From: Callipepla californica brunnescens
Lineage: Eukaryota; Chordata; Aves; Galliformes; Odontophoridae
Reading direction: 5' to 3'
NCBI GenBank assembly: GCA_023055505.1
Contig: JALIRH010000027.1
Location: 1,314,501-1,378,500, forward strand
DNA: 64,000 nt
The notes beneath the pieces are model-generated. The model did not search any database and was not told where the DNA came from. It worked only from the letters and a program-made list of their open reading frames with translations. Position 1 is the stretch's first letter. Every line of letters starts with the position of its first letter. Below are positions 11,106 to 23,977 of this stretch, piece after piece. The position numbers were made by a program, and so were the translations under genes.

Positions 11106-14100
11106 ATTTAACATTCCTGAGGAGCTGCCAGAGGAAGTTCCCCAATTAAAGGTATAGTTGGGAATGACCTGCTGCAGGACTTCCCTGGGGCAATACCAGA
11201 TTTTCTTCCTTGCTAGCCCTTACAAGCAGTCATCTTTGTTGGGTCCACATCTTGGAAAGGGATATTGAGGCTCAAAGTGAGGAGAGCAGGGTGAAGCTCA
11301 CTTATTCTGTTTTTCACTTTATTCTGATTTTCCAATGGATCCTTCTCTGTTGCTTTGAAATGGTTTAGTTTCTGCAGTGCTGGGACCTATTTGTACTTCT
11401 CCTGAGCTGGCCAAACTCCTACAGCATGCTTTCCCTTAGGAGCCTTTATGCAAAAGTTGAATGCACCTTTAGATCAGGCTTATGCAACTAGTAAGTTTTT
11501 CTCATTATCTAAATATTTATAGATGGAAATTAAAGACAATTTTTCTTCCAATAGAGAGTGAGATCTTACTGTAGGGACACGTAATGAAGTCAGTGCTATC
11601 ATTTTTGCATGTAAAAATAAATAGAAATTTTAAATAATTAACATTAGGATTTTTCCCACATTTGTCCCCGTGAAAGAGAATTAGTTTGAGATGCAGAGCA
11701 AAATATATTATTCATAATTTCATGGTAGAAATATGAAAACTGATGTAAGGGTATTTGGCACGGACTATAAAATCTCATTAACGGCAGTGCTCTGATTGCT
11801 TCTGTGAGACTTCAAGATATGAGTTATACTTCCTCTTGAAATGAATAGTGTGAACTGAGCAAATGTCCCAAGTAAGTTCCTCTGCAAAAATAGTTTGCAA
11901 ACATAAGTCACTGAGAAAGCTGAGGCTCTCTGCACTATTTTTAACTCTGCCATTATTCCGAACTTGACTAGATGAAAATATTGTGGTCTGAAGTAATGGC
12001 CAGCTTGTAACCCACTGTTGCATGAAGTTATGAGTCCTGACAGTGTTTTCCCAACAGTCTTCTTGCAGAAATTTTCTTTCTGAGTCTCAAGAAAAACCTA
12101 TTTTAGTGCACACAGATGTGCAATGCTTGAGCTGCTAAGGTTGTGCAGGTGTTTCCCTGGCAGAAATGTAATAAACATGCAGAGATCAAGTATTAACCAT
12201 ACTTGCAGTCCAAGAGTAAAATAATTCACTCTAGTCTGACAGTTTGATGCAGGCTGAAGGTCAGTTTGAAGAATATAGTGTCACTAATTACTTTGTTGGG
12301 TTGCTTGATACACCTGATACCATCAGAAGTCAGTAATATGTCAATGAATGTTGCTTCTGGAAGATTCCTGGGGTGAGGCTTTGGCCCACTGAAGCCTGAA
12401 GGGGACCAAAATCCCCTTAATTTCCATGAACTCAGAACTTAAGTTCTTGGGCAACGTTGTGCCCTCCTTGGCAGAATTCTGTCTTGAGCTAACTGGTGGT
12501 CTCATGATTTTATCCAAACTGATCGCGAACACTGATGGTCCTTAGTAATGATAAGGGAAATATAAGGATTAAAGGACCAAGGAGTTGAGCTGTTAAGAGT
12601 GTTTCAGCTGAGCAATAATAGATATTCACAGCTGAGGCTGAGGCAACCCTTATACATGCACTTAATACTGGTTGAATATCACTGCTTTCCCTGCTGTTCC
12701 TGTTCCTTTAATTCCCCTCTGCAATATGCAGTGATAGTGTCCTCATGTTTAGGGCATCTGTAGTTCAGTGGAATCGCTCCGTTACTGTCTGAACGTGTTC
12801 TGACCCCTCTGAGTGCAGCAATGCATGAGGCATTTCACTTGAACAGTCTAATGAGAAACTAAAAAATAATTTATTTTTAGCAATCCCCTGCTCCTGAGCC
12901 TTGCCTCTGAGGTCAAGCAGCATTCTGGTTTCAGAAAGCACGGAGTATGATCACAGCTTCATACAGCATCATGAAAGGCATTAAAAAGGATTCGTTTTCA
13001 TGTGTTTTCTTAACAACTATCTCCAGAGGTTTCTTATGCTACTAGTTCTTTCTTATTTAAAAAGATTCTGTGAGGCTACTCAAAACCAGACACCTGTCTT
13101 CTTCTGTTTTTAAATTCTCTGCAGGCTCTTATTTCACTCTTAGGTCACTCTGCAGAGTGGAGCTTCTCCTTAGGAGCCTGTTTGTTTCCTGGTACCCAGG
13201 GCAGCAGTCATGTGCTCTTGATTATCTCTTAAGGATATTCTAAACTACACCACATGCTTGCTAGAAGTAATCTTTAGAAACTGTTTTTACCTCACATATC
13301 ATAATTTCGTATTGTTTAGGTACTGAAACTTGTCTCTTTCTCTCTCTCCTGGTGCACTTCTCATAACCTCTCATGAAAGGCTTCATGTAATGGCTGTTAA
13401 CATCAGCAAGAGATGCTGCAGGTAAACACAGTAATGTACACTCAGAAGTAGCACAGCTTTGGAAGGGTGGGAGGGAAAATTCACACCTCTTTATGCTAAA
13501 GATTAAGGGAGATCCATCTGAATTTAGAAGATCTACTTTTATTCCAGTGAGGTATGGGATTAATTAATGTGCTTGCTGTAGCACGGCACCTCCTTGATAG
13601 AGCTTTCTGTTGTTCCCAAGTGTCCTGTCAACCTTCAGTAAGAGAGATAACAGATACGCATGTAGATCCATCTGGAAAATCATCTGTGAAGCATACCTGC
13701 TAAATTCAGAGGAAAATGCAGTCAGATCTGAATAATTTGTAATTTTGACAAGTACTCTGAAATGTATATGCACACACACAGGAGGCAGAAAAGTGGAAAC
13801 ATTAATACTATATGCAACAGAAGAAAAGGAAAATGAGAAGGTTGGGAGGGTCAAGAGAATTTTCTCCTTCTGGGGAAATCTCTTGCTCTAGGGGATTCCA
13901 CAGGTAGCTGGTTAAGGCTGCTCTGAGCTCCTGGGGGGGGAGCCCTGGCAGTGTGATCCATCACTACCACTGTACAACTGCCATATGAACCTGAGCCATG
14001 TATTCAGTGCCTTTCCTTTGGAAGAGGTAGGCATCAGTCACATTATTCAATCATTCACTTTTTTTTAAACAGAGGGAACTGTTCCATGGCGCTTCTTTCT

Positions 14101-14758
14101 TTTGCTGATTTGATATTTGTAGGCTGTTAAAAATTTGCATGTAATTGACAGTCAAACGCAAGGCTGTTTAAACCAAAATAATCATTTATATAAGCTGTGT
14201 CCTCAAAATATTTTCCCCCTTCTATTACGAAAGCAACTATTTGAATATTGCCGTGTTCCTGCCTGACACATCCCTTTCAGCTACTCATTCAGAAGCAGGG
14301 TAGACACACCACAGTAAAAGCAGAACAGCTATTTTGCTATTTTTCATCACTGACAACGTAGCTAAACCTTCCATGAAAGCTCTGTCTCTGGAAGAGCAGG
14401 TGCCTGACAGAGAAACTGCTCCCATCTGGAATGAGCAGAATTGCTTTCTCAGATCTGTGGACTTTTATTAGGACAAAAATTCAATTTCCAGACGTTAGCC
14501 CAGGGATCCTTCATAGTCCTATTGCTCAGTGGCCATAAAGAAGCCTGTAGCATATGGGTAAAGGCAGTGCTTGTGATTGACAGCTACCCATGAGCCTTCC
14601 TTTTAATTTAAGATGCACAGTGCTGGAATATGATTCCTGTATGCACTGTCGCTTAAGAATTGTTCTTTCAAAATGAAGGTCTTATGTGACCATAAAATGG
14701 AAGAATTTCTTTTGTGCTTATAGCATCCCATGTACATTTTATGAGCCAAGGGAGATAA
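11106..14758. other. Unique DNA, no gene recognised
   Basis: The open frames here are of chance length and overlap on both strands. A pyrimidine run (CTCTTTCTCTCTCTCC type) is at about 13332-13350 and a G8 run at 13933-13940. I saw no interspersed repeat, RNA gene or convincing exon. Confidence 0.55.
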
Positions 14759-14824
14759 ACAGCAGAGAGGTGTCTAAGTCGTATTCTGTTCTTTGAATGT
14801 GGGAGAACTTTCCCTGCCTTTCAG

Positions 14825-14959
14825 GAACACAAGCATCCGTGGGGTGTGAGTGCAGAATCAGATGAAACGGTGACGTGCAGCGAGCATCAGAGCACCAGAG
14901 GCACAGCAACTGCTGTCTTTACAGAAGGAACTGGTGCTCAACCTAATGCCAATGGTTAG
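14825..14959 (+). other. Exon-like segment ending at a stop codon
   Basis: A good acceptor-like site (ACTTTCCCTGCCTTTCAG ending at 14824) is followed by 44 open codons in the frame starting GAA CAC AAG, ending at TAG 14957-14959. The frame is open back to 14759, 67 codons in all. Four CpGs fall within 14838-14882, unusual for this CpG-poor window. If real it would be a terminal coding exon, and an AATAAA at 15323-15328 could serve as its poly(A) signal. Its entry phase matches the exit phase of the 584-671 segment, but frames were chosen for openness, so that is weak support. No family is recognised. Confidence 0.2.
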
Positions 14960-17162
14960 AAATAGCTTTTCTCTTAAAACCTCTGTTCAATTTTATTGGA
15001 TTAAGAGAATTCACTTTGGTACGTTTGGCAGATCCTTGAGCTTGTAATCTTAATGTATTAGCTGTGACAGACAAAGAGAGAAGACTTCTGGCATGAATCT
15101 AGAACTACGTGCACTGCCATGGATGGGCATGAGGCCAGGGTCTCCTTGGCAGTAATGTGCTCAGCATCTTTCAAGAGCAGATTCTTTTAGTATCATCAGA
15201 GTTTATAGCTCTTAGTGAGCTAAATTATATAAATAACTGCAAGTTACAGCTGTGCAAGATGCTAAATGTCCATCTCGGGTTGCTAAAGGCACTCACTTTC
15301 CTGTTGACCTCCATCTGAACTAAATAAAAGCTGATGTCAAAGTGAGTTAAAAGCACTCAAAACATTTCCTTCTCTTTGGGAACTACTTGAGCAATAGAAC
15401 AAGCTAGTATATCTGGAATGTATTCTGTTTTTACCTTTTGTATATGGATCATATACATAGACACAGTGAGAGAAGGGAAGAGAACCAGAAAAGTGAATAA
15501 ATGTGGAAGAATTCCTAGCTGACAAAAAGCAGCTGTTTACACAGGAAAACTGCTCATTGGAAATAACATACTCGACTCTGAGAAAGTTTAAATTACCTAA
15601 TGTGAATATCATTGATTTTCTTCCAGACTCAGAGCTCCATAATCTAGATGTGTGCTTAACAGATCAAGGTTTTTGTTAGGTAGCACTGCTTGATTTTGAC
15701 TTTGCTTGTGGGGCTCTGTGTGTACAGATTACTACACAGGATGTACGAAGGCAATCTCCTAGCTGCACAACTTTCCAGTTGTCAGAGTCCGGGTCTGGGC
15801 AGCTGTTCACATCTTCATCTGACGCTGCCCAGCCTGGACACAGGCAGCATCCTTTTGCAAGGTGCACCAGGCTGCATGGCCTGCTGCCTTCTGATGGGGA
15901 ATGATTGAACAGTACAAAAGTTCTACTGGGTAATGTACAGACCTATGGAGATCAGCTTGTACAAGGTACTCTCCCAGCACATACCCAGGATTTACAAGAC
16001 TGTGTTCTCAAGATATGATCTTGAGTTAGGGCTGCCATCTGAAAGCTAAGATTGAGCAGGCATAGTTTAAGAAACCTTGCTGTGCTACTGCTTCTGTCAT
16101 GCTTGTTTTAACACCCAGAAAGGCTTGTGTGCTGAATTGAGTAATTCTGAGTAGTGATGCAGGTGCTCAGTTTTCATGATATGATGTGTTAAGATGGGAA
16201 ATTGCTGTAGGAATGTCTGGAGATCAGCTTTGCTGTAAGCCTGATTTCAGAGTATGTCACCAATGAGAGACTGCTACTGAAATACGGTTTTACTTGGAGG
16301 AAAAAAAAAGGTAGTCTGCCCCCCACTACGTAGTTTGTAATGCACTTACAGCTCGGCAGATGCTCCCATGAGCACCTTCAGTAGCTGAAGCTCTGGACAA
16401 ATAATAATTTGCACAAAAGCAACTAAATTTGATTAAGGAGAAAGAAGTCCTTCATCCTAGTAGCACAGAATCCAGTACTTGGCAAATGTGCTAAACACAG
16501 TCGTATCTCTGGAGGAAACAAGGGGCATTCTGAGCTGTTCACTTCTTCAGTAGGTGTTCTTGCCATCCCTGGCACTGTAGGTAACTGAGCAGGGCTGGGC
16601 TATGTCCACCCCTGCTGGAGCTGCCTGGCCTGCATGCAGCAGTGCTCATCTGCCAGCCAGCTCTTGACTATGTGGCAAACAGCCTACCCTTGTTCTTTCA
16701 CCCTGTGTTAGAAGCCGCTTCTCTCTGCTTGACACAAATCCTTTCAAAGCTTTGGTTTCTTTATTCTTGTAGCTATTTCTGTTACGTCTTCTGTTATTTG
16801 TGTGTATCTTCATATGTATCAAAGAAGTCTCATGAGCTTGCCTCTCAGACTTTGGAAGGCGATGCTGTGCTGCTTGCTGAAACCCTGGTGCTTTGGGGAC
16901 ACGTTCCTATGAAATGTAATACACCTTGACATAACACCTTCCTTTAATTCTAGACAGCTGTTCCTCAGAACTAGATCACCAAATGAATCATAGCAGATGC
17001 TTTTACCCTGAGTAGCAGAGATCAGTGTCCTGTATAGTACACTGAAAAAATTGTCATGAATTTCTATTCAATTTTCCTTCCTTTCTGTGTTATTTGGTTG
17101 CCTAATGAAATATGAAATGGTGTGGAGAAAGATGGCAATGTTTTTAGGATGAGTTTTCCTGT

Positions 17163-17179
17163 ATGCACTAGTAGTGCAT
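17163..17179. repeat. Near-palindrome, 8-bp arms
   Basis: ATGCACTA at 17163-17170 and its complement TAGTGCAT at 17172-17179 flank a single central G. It is too tight for a normal hairpin and could be a symmetric protein-binding site or chance. Confidence 0.6.
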
Positions 17180-18573
17180 TGGTTTACAGAAAAACACATC
17201 TTTGCACTGAAAGCTCAGGAATTACCACGCCTTTGAGGTGTTACTTCTCTTCACACCATCTAAGCAAACCATAAAGAACAACTTTTTCCTCTGGTGATGA
17301 AAAGTATAATCTCCTTACGCTCTTTATAGACAGACTGCAGATCTGAGATAATGCTTACTTTCTATGGGGTTGTGAGGCTGAAGCATTGGAAGAGGAGATA
17401 TTGGGATACGTTGACTGAACTCTAACCCAATCAAAATGATAAATCAGGGAATCCTTCTGCATACTAACCTGTTGAGGTCTGATGATGGTCACAGAGATGT
17501 CTTAAAACCAGTGGTTAATATGAATAACTGATCGATATTCATTTAGTCACAGGTAGGCTGTGAAACCACAAGTAAATGCAAAGCTAGTTAATGCTATAAT
17601 GGGGGTGACACCCTGCATGGGCAGTTCTTTCTTCTCTTTCTCCAGTCTAACCAACATCTTTGTAACAGTCCAGTAAAGACTGCATTCGCACTGAGATAAT
17701 GAAAAATTCTAAGGAATCTGAAAAGCTACAGGGCAAGAAGTAAATCTGTAATTGATTAGATACCGGTGTGAGGTCAAAACAAAATCAGACACACTGTAAT
17801 AGCAAAGGAAAGGAAATAATCTTTAAAATATCCTTTTCCATTGTGCTAGAGGATGAATGAACTACCTGTGGCCATAGAATAACTAAATTAGGCATGGGTA
17901 CAGACAGCACATAATCCAAGGAGTATTTTTAATCTTCTGAGCTATAGTTTGCTGCATGTTAAGGAATGAAAGGAGATGATATGGAATTATGTTGGAAGAT
18001 AGCAGAGAATAGGTTTAAAAATCAGTGGGGAAAACTTTTGTGCTTTATGTTGCTTCTTTCCCAGTTCCAGATGGCAGCACGTGACAATTAGCTTCTATTA
18101 ACTTCTCAGAGTATGACAAAAGCTGTTGAGTATCTTTAATATACAAAGCAAATGTTGAAGTGTGGCACTCAGAAATTGGCTTCATGGCTGGAAATGTATT
18201 CATAAAGTCCAGAGAGTCACGGTGGGGAAAGAGAAAAGATAATATATGATACTTACACATGTAGTAAAGTGACTTCTATCTGTCATTATCAGTTTCTGAA
18301 ATCAGGTGAGGAATGTTTTAGATCCTTAGATTACCCGCAGGTTACTGTCCAGAATACTTTTATCTGCGGTACTTGTGTATGGTTTATCTCCTGTCAGCCA
18401 TGAAAAATATAATCTAAGATTAAATGCTAATTTTCCCTGTGAACTCCATGAAGAAACTGTTAGCATCCTACATTTCTTCTGTGTCCCTTTGCGTTCTGCA
18501 GTGCCCTCCTAAGGTATGACATAAATATTGCTCAGGAATCTCTTTGTAGCCATAATTTATTTATCACATTTCA

Positions 18574-18597
18574 CTTTGTGTGCATAGAAACACAAAG
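18574..18597. repeat. Inverted repeat, 8-bp arms, 8-base loop
   Basis: CTTTGTGT at 18574-18581 pairs perfectly with ACACAAAG at 18590-18597 across an 8-base loop. The stem is too short for a microRNA precursor. Confidence 0.6.
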
Positions 18598-21500
18598 AAA
18601 CACCAAAAGAAAGTGATGTTTCCAAGGCGGTTAATGTTTAGGAAAGGTGTATTTTATGTAGTCAAGAATTCCTTGTGTTGCTTCACATGAGATCTGTGCA
18701 GCAGAAGTGATCTATGTCCCTTATTCTTCTGCTCAAAATTACACTTCAAGTCCAACCATGCAAAATCAATGTATTTCAGTCAATCACATTTAAAGCTCTA
18801 CTTGAAAGCACATGTTCTTCCTATAATATAGTGGGTTATCGCCTTCAAAATTTGATGGAGCCGAGGACAAATCAATGCAGCACTCTGCTCCGAATGCCAG
18901 CAGAGTAAACAGTTGACGCTCATTTGACATGCAGCAGTCCCAGCACTTCTGTTGGCCACAGTTTCTGTGATTTGTTTTCATTTATGTTGAACCACTGAAG
19001 TCTTTTGCACTGCTATTAGCACTTTGGAAGCATTAAGAAGGCAAGTGAGATGGATTCAAATCCATATAGGTAAAAAATCAAAGTAATCTTCTTTTGTAGC
19101 TGAAAGTGAAATTCTGAGGAGCTCAGAATTCTTCAAAGTCATTTCTCCAAATTCATTGTAGAAATCATCAAAGCACTGTTTTTCTGCTTTATCTTAGTCT
19201 GAAAAGGAGAAGTTACTTTTCCTGACAAGGCAGTGTGTTTTATATTCCAACTGCAATCCGGCATTTGCTCAAACTGAACTCATTTATTCCTCGCAGTTAT
19301 ATATGGGGGGAAAAATATATTGTCTACAAAATGAATGCATAAAATAGCATCTGTAGGAGAGTAGAACATGGCTAACAAATCTATCATTTACCACAGAAAT
19401 ATCATTACGTATTTCCTTAAAGTAGTGATTTTCCTGGGGTCGGCAGGAAAGCCCACTGAATTCTCTGTCCTATTTTGCTTTCTGTGCATGTTGTCAAGCT
19501 TGGTAAATTTTTTAGCAGCTGTCAAAGTAAATTTATTACAGAAGAGGCCTAAGTTCTTGTGTAATCCAGAAGGGAAAAGCCCCGCTGACTGGTTTTACTT
19601 CATCTTTTGTCTCTACAACATTTTAAAAGCCTCAAGTAGTTAAGATTCAGGCACAGCACTAGTTGAACAAAATTTCCATCTGCTAAAGAGGAGCATACTT
19701 GTGAGCAAAATACGTCTGTTTGGAGTAAAAAAATAATTTCCTAGTAGGTTGCTCTTTGATAGGTCTTTTTCAAAGTGTGTAACCTGCTAAGTGTATACAG
19801 ATTAATCTAATGAAGTGGACTTGGAAAGCAGAAGTGAGTGCTCTGTCAGCTGATCCATTCTGAAACAATGAATTTTTAGTGATGTTTGGCTGAGGGAAAT
19901 ACAAGTTGGGTGAGGGAGAGCAGTTGCCAGCTAAATGAACAAAGGATCTCAGGTTGTGTGTTACGTGAAGGCTCTCTTGCTGTAATTGTGCAGTGAGCAC
20001 ATTGGGACACACTGGATGTCAGCAGTGCAGAGAAATGTGTGAAGAACTCTGCATAATAGGGAGAGAAAACAAAATCAAGGGAAGGAATCATCACCAGAGT
20101 TATTGAAATGCATCAAATCTCCTGGCACTAGAAGCTGAACTTCATTCATGAATCCGTTTGCTCTGAGGCTGGCAGAGCACCATGGGTTACCTCCCGCTCC
20201 TCCTTCTGCTCCAGAAAGCCTGCACTCCCTTGTTCTGACATGCAGCCATCTGGTCCACGTCTGCTAAGTCAGTTCTTTACAGCTCTGCAAGTCTGGGTCA
20301 CTGGCGAAGCACTTCTGTGTTGTCACTCTCGAGAAATTAAAATGAACCAAGTACCTCAGCACTTAGGAGGAACAGTCAGAACGATGATGAATAGCGAGGA
20401 ACAGCAAGAGGCAGAGAGGAACAGCTATTTTCCCAACAACCTTCATTCAGATGAGCACGTCTGTGCCCCTGCCTATCAGTTTCCACTCAAAAAAAAGGAA
20501 GCCTAGATTTTATTTAAAGAAATACATTAAAAATCAACAGACAAGAAACATAAAATCACATTAATAGAAAAACCTGAACACTCGGGAATGGTATTTTCTT
20601 TTTTTCTTTGGGGTTTGCACATTCAGCTTCCCGTGTACTGAGAAGAGTGTGTAGGTGTGCATGCACAGCATCCTCCTTGGCAGAAATGTCACAGATTATG
20701 GAAACTTGATGAGCCCAACTGAAAGCTTCTATCTTTGTGATTACCCCTAGAATACATGGATTCTTTCTTGACTTATTTAAAGTTTTGATCTCAACAGTAA
20801 CCTTTCAGAACTTGAATCATATGATAACTTCCCTTTTGAATCCATGTCTGTCCGTGAACATCATGCTTGGATGACTTGAGGTTTGCGAGTGCAGTTTTAC
20901 AGCAAGTTTAATTTAACTCAAAGAAGGTCAATACAATCAATCTACCTCAAACTGATTTCTTTTCTCAGCAGGAGGTATAAATGAAAGGGGGAGGGAAGAT
21001 TAATTCTGCATGAAAGGTTGCATAATTTACTACCAAGCTCTGCTAATAAGACTATCATTGTTTTAATTTTAACGGTATTTACTGCATCAGTTCTTTCTGA
21101 ACACTGCATTAATATGGTTCCAGGTTAGCTTTTAGTAGTCATTGTTATTACATTTGGGGGGGAAATTGTTATTTGCATTACATCTGTATTTCTTTATTCC
21201 TTGCCTGTGTTTTCCAAATTTGCTTTGTTGCATGACTAATATTACTTTCCTGTAAGATTGACCTGTATTTGCCAAAAATATTACCCTAATACGAGTTTCA
21301 GAATAATCTGTTTGCAAAGTATTTCATTGTTTAAGAGATGTACGGACAGAAAAATTGTTCCTCTTCACACAGTCCGATCTCAGTAGGCTTAGTATTTAAT
21401 TTTATTTTCTAAATGTGGGAATTTGTTAAAGACTTCACAAGTGACCTGACTCTGTTGCTCTTGAAGTCAGTGGGAAGCAGCAATTGATTTCAGCAGAAGC

Positions 21501-22659
21501 AAGGCCACAGCAGGTAATTATGAAAATCATACTCTACTGGGAGCAGACTTCAGTTAAATATTGGAAAGCACCCAAGTGACCTAGAACCACAAGTCCCATC
21601 GATTTTCATTAGGGTAAATTTCTTATCTGCAGTTCTGCAAGCCTCTACACTGATGTTTGAAACTGCACTCGACTACTTTAGGACCAGGCTGCTTCTCAAA
21701 GTTATGAAGATCATGAAACTTCTCTGAGAAACACTGAATTTGCCCCTGTTTAGGGAGAAAAAGATAAAGTGGTGATTAAAAATTAATTTGTGCATCAGCT
21801 GCAACTGCAGCCCCAGATCTCCTCAACTTTCAGGCTGTACCCTGCCATATCCTCCCATTCAGATTTCCCAGTGAAGTCACTAAGTCTTTTTCAGTACTTA
21901 AGCAGAAATACTGACTGCTGTTATAGAGTGCCCATATTGAAACTGAAACCTGAGCTGCTGGTTCTGATTGGCATGAAGCCCCTTTACATGGCTTGAGCAG
22001 TTTAAGAGCGCTAGAGTAAGAGCACACAACATTCATATCTGCACTCAAATCTCTTTGACAATGAGGGGGACCGTGATGAGGAAGGACCAGATGTGAATAA
22101 GAATTGGTGCTGTTCTGGTTTCAGGATTTTGCTCACGTAGCACCTACTGTAAATTTTATCTTCTGCTTTGCAGCATGACTTAAAGTTCCTGTGGTTTTCC
22201 TGGTGACCTTGTTACATCCAGGATCTCTGTATTAAATTTGCAGAGCCACTGTTCCAGTGTTTCTCTAATATTACAGATTTGAGCTCTGTTCAGACTTCAT
22301 TCTCTTGTATTTTGTTTTACTTCTGTATCATCAGCAAAGTTCATGGCTCCACTTCAAGATCTGTATTCCACTTAATTAAAGTGTGCATGTGTTAGGGGTG
22401 CAGAGACGGGCCCTGGTCCCCCTTGAGACATCCGTCTGTCTGCTCTGTGAATCCCAAGTTGCTTCTGTGTCAAGCACCCTTTTTGTATTTATATCCAAGT
22501 AAGAGGATTTGGAGTGATAGTTGTCTGAAATTTTTCCTCTTGAAAGGTCTGGTTCCTCCTTAAATAGGATGTGTATTCGTGTAATACTTGCTTTTGCCTC
22601 AGGCAGAGATCTTGTGGACATTAGTTCGTTGCATAATATTCTTGTAAAGTAAATAAAAT

Positions 22660-22790
22660 ATAGTCTCTTTACAGACAGGAAAATCTGCAAAGCTAAAGCT
22701 TTCGAAGATAAGGCTAGAGATCTGTGTACGTCTAGGATTTGAACTCTGCTGCTTGAATTCTCATTAGATCACATTACTTTCTTAATTCTA
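22660..22790 (+). repeat. Ancient MIR/CORE-SINE-like fragment
   Basis: The segment starts with a TTTACAGACAGGAAAATCTG block near 22669 (consensus TTTACAGATGAGGAAACTG). It continues with a diverged AAGGTCAC-AGCTAG region near 22706-22718, a TAGGATTTGAACTCTG block near 22733-22748, and a CTTGAATTCTCATTAGATCAC block near 22752-22772. That is the same block order as the 3' half of MIR. Divergence is high but four ordered blocks agree. Confidence 0.5.
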
Positions 22791-22964
22791 ATAAACTAGA
22801 GGGCTATGATTAGTTGTTATCAACCCAGCAGGACTAAAGAGAACACCAAGTTACTGCAGTTCTCCTGCAGTTTGTCCCTTTATATTATTATGTTCATGGA
22901 GCACATCAGAGATGTGTTTGTTTTCATGAAGATTATGTAGTTAGGAGCTTTATAATGTTAATTT

Positions 22965-22991
22965 ATGTTAATAAGATTAATTTATTAACAT
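22965..22991. repeat. Perfect 10-bp inverted repeat
   Basis: ATGTTAATAA at 22965-22974 and its exact complement TTATTAACAT at 22982-22991 flank a 7-base loop. The arms are AT-only apart from one G-C pair, so the hairpin would be weak. Confidence 0.7.
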
Positions 22992-23348
22992 TTTTGTGAA
23001 TTAGATCATGCAAGTAGACTTCATGTAGGCAGCTGTAGCAGTTATTGTAAGTAGAACATTCCTCGATTCTGCTTAGAAGATATCAAAATTTAGGGACTAG
23101 GTAGAGCCCATGATGGGTTGAATCTTTCTTTTCCCTTGGGTAAATCATGTAAGCTGGGATAACTATTTGAAGCAAATGAAATTGCGCTGGAAGTAATCTG
23201 CTCTAAAAGAAGTGTCAGATGTGTTTGAAGGTTTGGTTCTGAAATTTTCCGGGGTCAGATTTCCAGAGAAAGTTACTCTGCTATCTTTCGTTATTTTTAG
23301 ATTACTTATTTTAATACCAAATTGTCAATAACACCCTACAATCAATTA

Positions 23349-23369
23349 TGGTCTATTTTTAATAGACCA
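23349..23369. repeat. Perfect 9-bp inverted repeat, 3-base loop
   Basis: TGGTCTATT at 23349-23357 and AATAGACCA at 23361-23369 are exact complements around TTT. This could be a small hairpin or a symmetric binding site. It is too short for a microRNA precursor and not followed by a T run. Confidence 0.7.
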
Positions 23370-23940
23370 ATCTTTCAGCTATTGGAGAGATACACAGGAA
23401 ACATATTCCAGCTACAGGAGTCTATAGAATGGTGTAATGAGTTTATAATTTTTTATTCTGTGGTATTTTAGGGATCTCTATGTATTCTGACTGCAGTATC
23501 TTTTTTTTTCTCCATTTGTACAAATAGTTTGTAAACAGGGAAATAGCAAAACTGATCAAATAAATTATTCACAAAGGAATTATTCACTCAGCTCAAGTAT
23601 TTCTTTTCAACAGAACTGAAACCTGTCAGCTTGTATGTTGCCTCATAAGGACAGAAACAATGCTTTCAATGAAAGAGGTCTTTATGGCAAAATAGAGAAA
23701 GGAAAGCAGTGCACATGACAGAACTGCAGAGCACGTGGTTTATAGCTGGTTTGTGGTGTGAGCCTTTAGAAAGTCACAGCACACCAGAAGTGTGCCATTA
23801 GGAGGGTTCCAGTTTTCATGTCCTTTGCGTGCGCTTTGAGAATATACTTTTGCATAATTTTCAGAGGTAATTGAGTTGGAAGCACGCACTTCTTTGAGGT
23901 GTGGGCTCCTTAAATAGTAATTCATTCCAAAAATGATTTC

Positions 23941-23977
23941 TTTTGTGGAGAATATGAATTTTTGTGGAGAATATGAA
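23941..23977. repeat. Two-copy 18/19-bp tandem duplication
   Basis: TTTTGTGGAGAATATGAA at 23941-23958 is repeated at 23959-23977 with one extra T and no other change. The perfect identity suggests a recent slippage event. Confidence 0.9.

Larger units (their letters stand above)
14960..22659. other. Unique DNA, no gene recognised
   Basis: It contains short perfect inverted repeats at 17163-17179 and 18574-18597. A fair acceptor-like site at 18061-18064 is followed by stops in all three plus frames. The 71-codon minus frame at 18045-18260 is of chance length. No transposon or RNA gene was recognised. Confidence 0.55.

Noticed and set aside
18045..18260. 71-codon minus frame with an upstream TTTCCAG
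   Set aside because: Dozens of frames this long are expected by chance; no family match and no second exon.
18065..18304. Plus-strand exon between a good acceptor and a CAG/GTGAGG donor
   Set aside because: All three frames contain early stops, so it cannot be an internal coding exon. A noncoding exon remains possible but unsupported.
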